The translations under genes were made by a program, and so were the position numbers. Under the pieces are notes generated by a model, which worked only from the letters and a program-made list of their open reading frames with translations, was not told the origin of the DNA and did not search any database. From Rhizopus sp. PT2906 (Eukaryota > Mucoromycota > Mucoromycetes > Mucorales > Rhizopodaceae), in NCBI GenBank assembly GCA_025529335.1, contig JAMYHX010000036.1, forward strand, positions 62,001-126,000: a DNA stretch of 64,000 nucleotides, given 5' to 3'. Below, piece after piece: positions 22,001 through 33,509 of this stretch (position 1 is the stretch's first letter; each line of letters starts with the position of its first letter).

Positions 22001-24972
22001 TCCATTTATCAGCTAAATACAGCCGTCGCGACCATTCCCTACAGGATTCAAAAAAAAAAAAACTTAAAACATACCAAATGGGGAATTATGAGCATATAAC
22101 TTACGCTTGATGAAATGCTGCTAAAAACTCATACATCTCAGGTATTGCCTCCGATAAAGGAAAGCCAAGGTCGTTAGTAGATAAAATTGATTTGGCTGTA
22201 GGTCTATCTTCCCAATTATCCGATCTTAATGCAGCGATTATTTTTTTGATGACTACAGACATCTATGGATGACGTATAAGAATCAAACAATGGATATATA
22301 TAAGACATAAACTTGCCTCTGTTTTTTCAAGAGTCACTACATCCATCCCATTAGACGACGTTTCTTGTTCTGTCACATTCGAGTTATTGGCCGTATAGAT
22401 GTCTTGAATTATATTGCCCAGGCAGTACATATCATACGCTGCACCTATGGCAAACGTGTTCAAGGGCTGTTCTAGTTTCTCGGTGGGATCAATACTGTAT
22501 CGAAAGGGCGACTTGGGATACACTGGATTGACAGAGAGCTCGTCGACTTGCAACTTGTACTTGCTGGAAAAGGCAGCTAAATGCTCATAATGCTCCAAGT
22601 CGTCTATGAAGCAATTGTCGCAGATGGAGATTGGCATGCGTATGGGTTCGTTGCGTAAGGATGAGACCAATGGCTCAGTAAAGGACGAGGGCAAGCTACG
22701 ACTGGTATCTACAGAAGATGTGGTCGAATGAACAGAGGGTGTTCGGTCTCGGTTGATGGACAAGATACTGTTTGTGGCCGTCGTTGTCGTTGTTGTTGTC
22801 GTCGTCGCTGGAGTGCTTGTGGAGAATGCGTGAAGAGGGGAGGATACGAGTCCGTTTGGGTTGTCGTAATGAAAAGGCGATTGCTTACGACTGACTGCGA
22901 TCGTGGCGGGTCGTTGTATAAAGGGTTGTTTTATTGCTTGTTCCTTTTCAGTACCTGCTGCTTGTTGTAATTCCTTTTTTCCTTTACCCCAATTACATCC
23001 TCGCTGTGGATGTTTATCTTTGAATAACTGTATAATTCCATGTTTCATAAAGCTATTTTGTCCTGCTAGTAAAGGTAAAGCCACATTCTTGGCATCCACC
23101 GCGCCTTTTCCAGTCAAGTCAGTTCCAAACGTCAAATCAATCCAGTGATGTAGATTAGCAGATACGTATTCACTTTCAAGTGCTTGAGCGTGCTTGTAGA
23201 TAAAGTCTTCAGGTGACGAAGCCCATCTATAAATAATATAAGAGATCCTATTTTATGCTTGTTAAAATAGCTTACTTGGGTATTTGCAAGTCTGGCATAT
23301 CTGGATGAATGGATTTAAATATAGTTGGATCTGTATAGAATTCGGGTATACATTCATCTGGTGTCCACTGATAGAGTCGCTGCATGGAAGAAGGATACTC
23401 GTTAGGTTCATACTTGGATCTTACAAACTGACAGAGTACGGGTATAGGCGTTCTTCTCGCTTGATATACGTAATAGGTGATATCTGATAAAATATCAGTA
23501 ATGTGGTGTGGCACAGGACCATCAAATGTAAAATCTAATTGCTCATCGCCTTTATTGATTCTAAATTTGGTATGCGTAAAGTTGCGCCAGCCGTCCTCGA
23601 TGCGGTCTCCAGAGAAATCAGTGACCCAGGGCAAGATCGGATGAAAGTTTGGGTCTCCTTCTCGTCGTCCGGCCAAATGATTTAGAGCCATCAGGTAGGA
23701 ATAGTTTGAAATGTCTCCCTTGACCCATTGGATGACCAAAGGTTCTTCTGGTATGCCTAATTTTATCATTTTGTTACAACTAATTTTTGCTGAAGGGAAT
23801 GATTATGATTTTTTACTTTTAGTCATCTTTGTCATTTCCTTTTCATAGATCCACTTTCTTATATCTAATGTAAATGGATAAGTAATTTTGCGCTCATAAG
23901 TAATCTCTTTATTAACTTGCCAAAGTCTGCAGGATTAGGTTCATACTCCAACCCAGTTACTTGTATCCATAGATTTTCATCAATCAATATATTAGAAGCC
24001 TTCAAGTTACCATGCATGATGCCTCGACTGTGCAAGCTTGCGATGACTCTTAGCAACTGATAAGTCACAAATCCCTTTTTCAATTTTGTGTTGAGCACAC
24101 CAGGATTGTAAGTAAGTAAATCTTGTAATGTTGTTCCTCGATAAGAAGATAAAAAGTAATACGCATTTTCTGTTTCGACTATAGCAAACATATCTGATAG
24201 ATTCGAATTACAGTTTTCAGTTGTTTCTTGGCTGTCGGGTCGCTTCTTTTTCTCAAGAAAGATATGGGTCATGTTCTCTCTTGTTTTCTTAAACCAGTTG
24301 CATTTGGGCCAAAGTAGGTCAAGTATTCTCTGTATGAAGATCTACTGATATGTGTATGAAACAAAACTTTCTGTGTGAATAGACAAATCCTGTGTACCTC
24401 GTGAGTTTCATCTGCTGGATTAAATATAGGCTTGTATACATCAAAGGCATCATTTAACGCTTCGATCTTCTGGTCTGCCTCCTTTCCTTCTGCCAAGCAC
24501 TTTAGATAATTCGTGATAGACACGCCAGTCGTCTGCTTTTGATCCTTTAACTCTGAGGGCTCGTAGATGGATAAACTAGAAAATACTTTTGCAAGTAAGT
24601 GTGTGTGTGTGTATAACAAAAAGAGACAGGTTTTTTACCTATTTGCTTTTGATTTGAGCAACAGGTTGACGTATACATTGACTGTAGGCGACTGTTTCTG
24701 ATTAGCTCCACCTTCAGTCGTGATTCGAGAATGACGTGGACTTTTCAGCTCAATAATCTCGGTTGAATTGTTGGTGAGTTTTTCTATCCAATCCATGTCG
24801 ACCTGAGATGAGATTAGCTTTTTTGTTGCTGTTGTTTTTTTATCGTCATTACCACACAACAAGCAGCAGAGCCAGCTTTTGCGCCTAGCGGAAAGAAAGG
24901 AAAGGCCATATCTATCTTTAGGTCTTTATATAATAGTTGTTTGAGCTCCTGAGTCTTGAAACTATTTTCCAT
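19005..24972 (-). CDS. WDR81-like protein (kinase-like, BEACH, WD40)
   Basis: A gene of about fifteen short introns. Exons can be followed from MENSFKTQELK (24972) through a kinase-like region with HGNLKASNILIDENLW and VTGLE. In the catalytic loop, HGN stands where active kinases have HRD, so catalysis is doubtful. A BEACH domain follows (WVKGDISNYSYLMALNHLAG, FHPILPWVTDF, FRINKGDEQLDFT), then RPTAKSIL, an alpha-helical ARM-like region (21913-21140), a Ser-rich linker, and C-terminal WD40 repeats (FAGHTGAIKSFSVNE, KTVKIWSL, SISLLES). It ends GCAEGEIFLYA at 19005. This order is that of WDR81 and plant GFS12, BEACH proteins of endosome and autophagy traffic. One intron uses a GC donor (about 22317). 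The splice between the kinase-like and BEACH exons (about 23860-23935) is not settled. Individual exon ends are less sure than the identity. Confidence 0.85.
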
Positions 24973-25446
24973 GTATTTGTTTGTGTGGCAAAAAAAGTCA
25001 AAAAGAAAAAAGAAAAAAGGCGTATCCGATCTGGTTTGCGAGCCCACACAGGGCAAATTCAACTAGCGCCAACCGCAACACTTGCTTGTTGTAGCACCCT
25101 CAAGGCCACTGCTCATTATCTTATTGAAAGGAATATGCTGTTACCTTCTCTATGCTTAGATTCTATAGATAAAAACTATTTATAATTTTATTAATTAAAG
25201 TTACAAGATAAAACTTGTAATAAGTCTCAGTTGTGTACACAACCTCACATAGGATGCACTTTACTCTGTCTTTACTGCTGTGACAGCAACTGGAGGGAAA
25301 TGCATGATAAACGTTTAATCTCAGCTGAAGACTCACATCGCAACAGTCACTCAGAAAAAAAATGAATCAATCCATCATCCATCTTTTTTTTTTTTTTTCT
25401 TTTATCTTTTTACCACTTATACACAAAGAGGCAGCAGGACACACAT

Positions 25447-27273
25447 ATGAACAGCCAAAAAGTCGGTATTCTTGGTGGTAAGTTGAGTGTGTATTACGAC
25501 AGAAGCATTGGTCTCACATTATTTTAAAAAAGGTGGCCAATTGGGCCGTATGATGGTCGAAGCAGCATCACGATTAAATCTTCAAGTGACTATTCTTGAT
25601 GCACCTGTAGACGCACCTGCCAAACAGATCGAATCTACCCAAGCACACATTCACGGCGCATTCAACGACGCCGAAAAGATCAGAGAGTTGGCTTCCAAAG
25701 TAGATGTTCTTACTGTCGAAATCGAGCATGTGGATGCTGATGTATTAGCTGAGATCGAAAGAGAAGGTAAAGTGCGAGTATGTCCATCTGCCTTTACAGT
25801 CAAGACGATCCAAGACAAGTACAACCAAAAGAAGCATCTTCAGTCCCATGGCATTCCTGTCGCTGACTATGTCGAAACGGCCGATGCTCAAGCTGTCAAG
25901 GCAGCAGGTGATAAGTTTGGTTACCCCCTGATGCTGAAATCAAAGACGATGGCTTATGACGGAAAGGGTAATTATGCCGTCAAGAGCGAGTCAGATATTG
26001 AAGCTGCTGTCAAGGCTTTATCAAAAACCCCTCTCTATGCCGAGAAATGGGCTTCCTTTGCCAAGGAATTGGCCGTCATGGTCGTTCGTCGTGCCAATGG
26101 TGAGGTTCGTTCTTACCCTGTTGTCGAGACAATTCACAAGAACAGCATCTGTCACCTTGTGATCGCCCCTGCCCAGATCAGCGGAGATGTCGCCAAGAAG
26201 GCACAATTGATTGCCGAAAATGCCATCAAGACCTTCCCCGGTGCCGGTATCTTTGGTGTCGAAATGTTCTTGTTGGAAAACGGTGAAATTCTCTTGAACG
26301 AAATTGCCCCTCGTCCTCACAACTCGGGCCACTATACCATTGAGGCCTGTGAAACCTCACAATTTGAAAACCATATGCGTGCCATCCTTGACATGCCCTT
26401 GGGCTCTACTACCATGAAGGTCCCTGCTTCCATCATGGTCAACGTTTTGGGATCTAGTTCTGATATGGAAGAATGCTACAAGCCATGTCATGCTGCTTTG
26501 TTGGCTGATGGTGCTACCATTCACTTGTATGGTAAAAAGGAATGCAGAGCTGGTCGTAAGATGGGACATATCACTCTCGTAGGCGAGTCAATGATGCAAG
26601 TACAAGCCAACCTGAAGCCTATTCTCCAAGCAATTGAACCTGATGTTGAGCGTCCATTAAGTTTGAGGCCTCTGGTAGGCATTATCATGGGCTCAGACTC
26701 TGATTTACCTGTGATGAAGGTAGGTGCTCAAATCCTCAAGGATTTTGGTATTCCATTTGAGCTTTCTATTGTCTCTGCCCATCGTACACCATTACGTATG
26801 GTTGAATATGCCAAATCTGCTGCAGAACGTGGATTGATGGCGATCATTGCCGGTGCTGGTGGTGCTGCACATTTACCTGGTATGGTTGCCGCCATGACAT
26901 CGTTACCTGTTATTGGTGTACCTGTGAAGGGAAGTTCTCTTGATGGTGTTGATTCTCTCTATAGTATTGTACAAATGCCTGTAAGTATTAAATGAATATA
27001 AATGACTCAAGCTGACATGTATAAAAATAGCGTGGTATTCCTGTTGCTACAGTAGCCATTAATAACAGTACGAATGCAGCATTACTTGCTATTCGCATTT
27101 TGGGTGCATCTATTCCTTCGATACAAAAGAAGATGGATGAATATTTAAACAAGATGGAAAATGAAGTGATGCAAAAAGTAGATAGATTAGATAAAGTCGT
27201 AAGTAGATCAAATGCACTATAAACTGGTTCTAACTATCATCTGTAATATAAAAAGGGTTGGGATGCTTATTAA
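25447..27273 (+). CDS. ADE2: phosphoribosylaminoimidazole carboxylase (AIR carboxylase, PurK-PurE fusion)
   Basis: Four exons (25447-25477, 25533-26980, 27031-27198, 27256-27273) give 554 residues, close to the usual fungal length. The N-terminal part is a PurK-type ATP-grasp domain: GILGGGQLGRMM, YPLMLKSKTMAYDGKGN, ILLNEIAPRPHNSGHYT. The C-terminal part is PurE: GIIMGSDSDLPVM, SAHRTPLRM, IAGAGGAAHLPGM. It carries out CO2 addition to AIR in purine synthesis, and loss in yeasts gives red colonies. The tiny last exon codes only for the GWDAY end. The gene is divergent from the WDR81-like gene with about 470 bases between starts, a shared promoter region with pyrimidine-rich stretches before the ATG. 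Codon use is visibly more GC-biased in the third position than the neighbours, as for a well-expressed gene. Confidence 0.97.
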
Positions 27274-28048
27274 TTGCATTAAAACCATACAAATTATAAA
27301 AAAAAACAATCATGACTGGTTTACACATGAAGCGCTGGTGTCCTCCTTATTTCCTTTTTACTCTTTCTCTAGAAAAGTTTTATTAAATATATTATTAATA
27401 TGAAAAAAAAAGTTCATTGTTTTCCTTCAAGCACTATTATCAACGCAATTGTAAAGCTGATTTAATTATTTAAGTAATGAGCGTATCCAGTATTGTTTAT
27501 TGCTCTCTTCATGTAACGAAACAGGCCACTTGCACTTTTGTAGGCTAAATCTAGTTAGTCAGAACAATCAATAGACGTTTCACCAGCCAAAATAAGGCCA
27601 TTCTAGTTTGATTGATCGCACAAGTAACAATAACAACAGAGACAAACTCGCCACATTTCAAATTTACGGTGTTCCTTTATCATCGTTAAAGGATTCTACT
27701 TCCAGTTGAGGGCAACGCGCCTTCGCATGTCTAGTTGTACATTTATAACCCTTCATATACTGCTCAAAGATGATCAGAAAGGAATGAAAATCTGGACCAT
27801 GAGATTATAGAAAACATTTTAAATATAATATTATGACTGTAATACAGTTCACGGCCATAATTTCCACCTATGTATTAGGAATTCGTACTTCTTAACATGC
27901 TTATCTTGGCTTGATGAAGAATAAAGAATTGATCACATTTGAAAATGACAATTATGACAACATTCATCAGCCATTATAAGCTGTAGAGTTGTCCTAAAGA
28001 TTAAGGTTCTCTTCGTTTCTTCAATATGCCTCAAAGCAAATATTTTTT
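27274..28048. other. intergenic, no gene seen
   Basis: AT-rich 3' flank of ADE2 with no supported frame, leading into the decayed repeated-family member. Confidence 0.45.
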
Positions 28049-29273
28049 TGAAACATCAGTGAAGAAGTGAAACTTGCTTAATACCATCGAGCATTACAGG
28101 CAAAATAACCCTGATTGTAGTGCACAGGTATTATACAGACTAATTAAAAATGATTTAGAGAACATTCAAAGCGCAAAAGGATCAAATGCTCAAAAAGAAT
28201 GCGCAATACTATTGTCTGAGCTACAGTAAAATGATAAAAAACAAGTAGTATTGTGTATTTTGTTTTGCTTATTTAATGTCTTTTATATATTGATGGGCAC
28301 TTCTATGATAGATATTGTTGTCTCTCGGCAAGAGTGAGAAACAACCTGGTGTATCAACTGCTGGTGCACTAAGAATTATCGACCAGACCGATAATTCAAC
28401 AGTTGAGGTAACTAAAGAATAAAGCATGAGATTTTCTAGTTAAAAAAGACATGAATAATGGCTATGTACTATACTTGTAGTCAAACACAACAGCACCCGA
28501 ACAGAGATTCAGATTACTTCCCGAATTTGATAAGCAACACAGGGAAAAGAGAAGAAGATTACATGTATGATCAATAATAGTCCACATAACTAATAACTAT
28601 AGAAACAAGTTACAGAGATGATAATGAGCAAGTATATGAAATGATTGATGAATGTTTCAACGTCGTCTGTAGTCCTTCCAAGCTTAAAGTGTGTAATTCT
28701 ATAGAATGGATAATAGTCAAATCCACAGTGCTCGTCATAGATTTATGGAAGACATGAAACGATACAATCGAGTGTCAAGTTTACATACCCTCATTGTTGT
28801 TTAATGGCCATATCAAAAAAGTTGATTTTACAAGCAGCAAAATGCCAAGCCTTCACATAAAATGTGCTTAGAGATTGATTGTATTTGGCACATCATGTCA
28901 AAATTTGACGCTTTATTTATAGAAAAGGCCTGTGATTTGCAGAAATTGACTCTTTGCATGTACATCTTAAAGGATGCTTTTGACTGTGTTTAGAATCAGT
29001 ACAAATTTTGCGAATTGAAACCTCCCTTTTCGATCTTGATTTTTCAAGACGCTTGCTATATCTTTTCCAAACCTGAAATAGTTGCATCTGTTCGATATCA
29101 GTATGCTTGATGCTCGTTATAGCTCTGAAAGTACGATGATATGGTTGGATGGTCTGTCCCTGCAAAAGTTATCACTTACTGTCTATGAAAGGTTTGATCT
29201 TGCAAAAAGCTCCAAGGGGAGAGCTTGTTTATGTAAAAACACAGATAAGCCATCAATTTCTCAAAGTATATGA
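28049..29273 (+). pseudogene. decayed member of a repeated gene family (copy A)
   Basis: From 28084 the frame LLNTIEHYRQNNPDCSAQVL leads into KNDLENIQSAKGSNAQKECA, then LGKSEKQPGVSTAGALRIID, then a stop. After 28507 it loses similarity to copy B at 60 kb. Coding-like pieces continue (DNEQVYEMIDECFNVVCSPS near 28620 and SMLDARYSSESTMIWLDGLS near 29100). No continuous gene can be built, so this is a pseudogene or a set of exons that has lost its frame. I do not recognise the product. The style of the pieces recalls large lineage-specific families scattered in Mucorales genomes. Confidence 0.4.
28151..28507 (+). repeat. 357-base dispersed repeat, copy A
   Basis: The reverse complement of 60306-60662 matches this segment over 357 bases with eight mismatches and no gaps. 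The left 250 bases are identical; all mismatches fall in the right third. Both coding-like and non-coding stretches are included. Confidence 0.95.
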
Positions 29274-29601
29274 TGGCAGGATTCCAAAGACTATACCAAA
29301 AGAAGAGGGGGAGGGGCTGCACTCTGGAAGCAATTGGCTGCTAAACATAAACATCTGATAATATGCAATGCTCCTATTTGCTTTGAGCTGAACAATGTTT
29401 GCATTAAATTGATGAAATAATAATAAAAGAAAGTCCATTTTACTTTATCAACACAAGATCAATGGCCTTCAAAAGACCTTCAAAAGACAAGTGGTGTTCC
29501 CTAACGCTTCGGTAAGTATTATTTTTTATAAATGTTGTTCAACAGTCACCTTTCCTCCCCTTGTATTCATTCTATCTTTCTCTATTAATAATAATAAACA
29601 A
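28510..29601. other. decayed repeat region before the CMC1-like gene
   Basis: Contains the scattered coding-like pieces of copy A and no other gene. The last 100 bases are the promoter side of the CMC1-like gene. Confidence 0.4.
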
Positions 29602-30010
29602 ATGGGCAAATCACAAGAAGAGACAATGAGTAATCCTTTTATTCATAAGGATAGTAAACTTCATGCTTTAACAAGAGCGGAAGAAGAAAATTGCTTCAAA
29701 GAAATGAAGGCTAAAGCATTAGAAGCATGTCAATTGCCCATTAAAGGTTATAAATAAATAAATATGTATAAAAGAGGAGGCTAATCGTATAATAGACTTT
29801 GTAACATGCAGTAAAGAACACAACATTACAGTCATGTGGACATGTCGAAGTAAATTAAAGGCAATGAATCAATGTTTAAATGAAAGGTAAAAAATTAAGC
29901 TTTAAACGTACAACATTGACAACTTACATGTATAAAAAAGAACTTCTGATGAGGAATTGGATAAGTTTAAACTAGCCAAACTATCAAATAAACTACAACA
30001 ACAGCAATAA
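29602..30010 (+). CDS. CMC1: CMC1-like twin CX9C mitochondrial protein
   Basis: Three exons (29602-29746, 29796-29886, 29941-30010) give 101 residues. The joints are fixed by frame and by the cysteine pattern: C-x9-C is formed by EACQLPIK from exon 1 plus DFVTC from exon 2, and the second pair lies in CRSKLKAMNQC. The first intron has a good branch site, ggctaatc, before tataatag. Twin CX9C proteins of this type enter the intermembrane space by the Mia40 path; Cmc1 stabilises Cox1 during assembly of cytochrome c oxidase. The C-terminal tail ends in a Gln run. ATG 29602 is chosen because the frame upstream reads like 5' UTR. Confidence 0.8.
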
Positions 30011-30161
30011 AAAGGAATTCTAGACTTTACTTACTATAAAAGTAATAAAGACCGAGATATACATGTGTGTGGCTTTGTTACTATGATGTGTATTTATTTA
30101 TTGCACAATCAAAAAAAAAAAAGTCTACTACTACTACTGCTACTACTACTGCTGATGTGTG

Positions 30162-31451
30162 TTATTGTTGAGATTTAATGTTGGATAAGTCGTCACTTTT
30201 ATCAATGCCTAATAATGAATCACCAGGAAGGATTTTACTCTTCTTCTTTTCGGTCAATTGAACATTACTGAAGAAGCAGTCAGTATCACCCTCATTCATA
30301 CTTTTTGAATCTCTTACCTATACCAAGCACCACCAGCTAAAGTCAGGATAATACCCAGTCCATTCATTGCTGTGATGCTTAAATCAAAAATAATAACAGC
30401 CAGTACGATTGATAGGACTTGTTTCACGTTGCCTGTGGAACATTAAGGAGGAGTGAACATTAAATAAATATACAAATATAAAAATTTTACCTGCAACTGT
30501 CATCGTCAACGCCGATGTCTTCTTGTTGGCAGTAAAACTGACTACGTTCAAAAAGAAGGCGATCACACCATTAAGCAATAATGCACAAAATACTGAAAAG
30601 TTCATGTTGGTTTTACAATATTCTTGCACTAATTGCATTTCCCCTGTAAGATAACTGTAAATCATGGTTTGAATAAACGCTAAAGGAGACATGCGCAATA
30701 AAAGGTCAAGTGGGTGAAGCTTGAGGCGTCCGACTTGTACTCGGTTGGTCACAACTGTCTTGACAGCTGCCAAGATAGTACCCAAGACTGTAAGGAAGAA
30801 GCCCATAGCGGTATAATTATAATCACCAAAAGTGGCAAACGCAACACCTGCAATTACCTTTAGATATATAAATTGATTAGTATTCCTCGCCCCTCTTCCT
30901 TTTCACTTTATCACTTACCGGTATTAAAGATGTATAGGTCATGGCTGAGTATGTCTTTTTGAGAAATAAAACATTCAACATGACTGTAAACACCGGTGTC
31001 ATGGCACGAACTACTTGATGAAACTATGATGATGTTAATCTGACTTTTCTGTGTATACAGAAAATACAACTTACAGGAACTGTGACAAGATTCCTAAATG
31101 AAAATATAGTTAGATTAAGTTCATCATCCTGACATCTAATACTTACAGAGATACATTACTGATTGCAATATTGATTGTATATAAAACTGAAAACATGAGC
31201 ATAACCATATTCTCTCTTTCTCCCAGTTTTGCAGGTTTAAAGATATCTAATTTCCAAAAGATATACGATCCAATAGTACCACACAGCGTATGTATAGCAG
31301 TTAGGGCCCAAGGAAAGGGGAACTGAAACATGGCCATAATAACTTTGTTATATATAGTAAGCCCTAAATTCAAAAAGAAGTAAAGGGATAACCAGACCAT
31401 AGAAGATTCTAGTAGGGGATTGCTGCTGTTGTTTGTCTTTAGTGATGCCAT
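30162..31451 (-). CDS. triose-phosphate/nucleotide-sugar transporter family (TPT/DMT)
   Basis: Six exons (31451-31147, 31093-31075, 31023-30919, 30857-30491, 30432-30318, 30267-30162) join in frame to 338 residues, the usual length. About ten membrane segments are visible, for example WLSLYFFLNLGLTIYNKVIM, FCALLLNGVIAFFLNVVSFT and VLSIVLAVIIFDLSITAMNG. The NKVIM motif in helix 1, the VRAMTPVFTVML block and the KKTSALTMTVAGNVKQV signature are those of TPT-like carriers, mostly Golgi or ER antiporters of nucleotide sugars or sugar phosphates. The substrate cannot be read from the sequence. The second exon is only 19 bases. The cytosolic tail is Lys/Ser-rich. Confidence 0.88.
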
Positions 31452-32359
31452 CTTTATAAATATATATATTCTATTGTCCTTTATATCATCGAAGAAGGAA
31501 AAGAAAAAAAGAAGAAAATAAAGAAAGAATATATGAAATAATATTTATATCGGAATTTGAAATTATTTTATGAAGGCACAATTGGTCTACAAGTTTCGAA
31601 CTTAAATTAGATGATCGCCCTAAACTATTAAAGTACAAATAAAAGAATAATTACCTGGTATTTTTTTTTTTACTCTTGACACCGCACTACGGCTGATATT
31701 ATTTGGATTATTAACAAATGAAATATTAAAAGGGGCAAGAAATTACATGAAGGGGCTGAAGCTAGATGTCTTGTATTCAATCAAGAAAACCTTAAAACCA
31801 CCCTTTTTGAAGCATTCGGATCATCCTTTTACCTCCGTTCGGGTCATGAAACTTCGCTATCAGGAATAACCAATCATCAAATTTAGGCACAATACCAGAT
31901 CTATTTTGCAAAGTCAAGCACGAAATAGATCTGATCGCTGTTGGTTCATGACACAAGGCAACTTTATTTACGAAAAAGAAACAATCTGATCAGCAAAGGG
32001 CCAGCCAATATTGGCTAATTCTATAAATTATAAGCATAGATCCTCTTAACCTGAATACGAGGGCTCACAACAACTTTGTCTTGGAAATACATTGAAATTT
32101 GAAGAAGGCAAATGCATGTGTAACCAAAATGATTGACTGTTATCATCCAGAGTGCCCCTAGATAAGGATCATCTTTCAGCCTTGTGCATTGTGTCCATAG
32201 TTGAGAATAAATAGAAAAAAAATATGTCGTTTGAGATCTCTTTTATCCTGTTGACAACAATTCACCATTCTAGGAAAATAGCTCAAGTATCAGCATATGC
32301 TATGTTCTGAGTTTATTTCACACCTTTGGATGTGAAGAGCCAAATAGAAAGGTATTTTT
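31452..32359. other. intergenic, no gene seen
   Basis: Promoter side of the transporter followed by AT-rich DNA with scattered stops in all frames. Confidence 0.45.
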
Positions 32360-32590
32360 TTGCAGATATACATTGCTTTCATAGTACAACCGGCCGAAGG
32401 GATTGATGTTCTTGCTGTTGAGCCAAGAGTGAATGATAAGAACAAAGCAGAGCACGTTGAACTTGGTTCAATTGAAATTAAACAAAAAGATGTCTCGGAA
32501 GACGTTCAAATGATCCCAATTGAACAAAAACATAAGGATCCACAAAAGGAATGCGGATGGTTTCATTATTTTGTATCTCTGTGTAACTGA
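32360..32590 (+). other. orphan coding-like frame, no start codon
   Basis: A 76-codon frame (QPAEGIDVLAVEPRVNDKNK, then QMIPIEQKHKDPQKECGWFH) preceded by ttttttttgcag, which looks like a 3' splice site. There is no early in-frame ATG and no credible upstream exon found. It could be a last exon or a relic. Family unknown. Confidence 0.25.
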
Positions 32591-32697
32591 GCAGATGACA
32601 GACTCCCTTTTCATAATTGTTAAACGTCTCATTCACATTTATTCTATTGTCGTCTTATTATCACTTTATTCAACTAGCAAAGATACAATAGGACAAA

Positions 32698-33509
32698 TTA
32701 CATAACAACGCAGCATGAGTTCGTCTTCCTTGCTGTCTTGTAAAACATTTTACTCTGTGCTGATAAAGCCTCTGATCTATCTACAAGTGAATCAAGCTAT
32801 TATAATAACATTAGCTCATATCTTCCACTTTCTCTCTCTTTCTCTTTCTCTTACTTTTTCACCACGCTGAAGTACGGAATCAATCGTTTTATGCTATAGA
32901 CAAATATAAGAATGTGCTATATGTTGATAAACATGTGTATCATTCCTACCAAAATTGCAGTGGTTTCATCCAATTCCTTTTGAACTTTCATGATGGTATC
33001 GGCTTGTTGAGGATCTTGGTACTTGCTTATATATTCTGCTAACTCCGAATAATCAATAGTTGCCGAAGTCTTCCACTGAGGATATTTTGTAAATACTTCA
33101 TCCATAATCTTGTTTAATAGAGAGAAAGCGACTCTTGTAGGATAATCTTTATCACTTATGATAATACCGCTTGCACCTTGAGGATGCATATAAATGTGAA
33201 CAACATTATCTAATAAAAAATGTTATATAGACAAGTCTACATTATACACATTTTATCTTTACTTTCACTTTCGACACTTTGACGTTGGCCTAATGATGTA
33301 CGTTCAGTAATGGTAGTTGCCGAGAAATCCATAATCTCCTTTACTCTAAGAAACACAAAAGGGTTAAATCAACAGACCATGTATTCGAATACATCTGTAC
33401 TTTACGTGCCACGTTGGAAGAAGTTGAAACTAGACAAGTCGTATTGAGACGTCAATATTTTTGCTTTGTCGGCATCTTTTCGTAAAACTAAAATGGCGAA
33501 AATCTTCAT
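32698..33509 (-). CDS. YKT6: YKT6 R-SNARE (longin + SNARE + prenylation motif)
   Basis: Exons join to about 194 residues against 200 in yeast. The longin domain begins MKIFAILVLRKDADKAKIL and continues to the SNARE region QQADTIMKVQKELDETTAIL, HKTIDSVLQRGEK and LDSLVDRSEALSAQSKMF. The C terminus is NSCCVVM: a CAAX cysteine for prenylation with a neighbouring cysteine for palmitoylation, as known for Ykt6. The heptad arginine of R-SNAREs is in VLQRGEK. Ykt6 acts in ER-Golgi, vacuole and autophagosome fusion. The last two exons are short and separated by introns at about 32801-32868 and 32891-32950; without them the conserved C-terminal end would be missed. Confidence 0.93.

Noticed and set aside
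24250..24420. A frameshift in the WDR81-like gene near 24270
   Set aside because: A normal 56-base intron (gtacac...cagtag) joins THE to IFIQRILDLLWPK and restores frame through NWFKKTRENMTHI.
29747..29774. 28-base intron in the CMC1-like gene
   Set aside because: Keeps frame but destroys the C-x9-C spacing; the 49-base intron with a good branch site fits better.
30121..30160. CTA/CTG repeat as a CRISPR-like or tRNA-related feature
   Set aside because: Simple trinucleotide microsatellite in a 3' flank.
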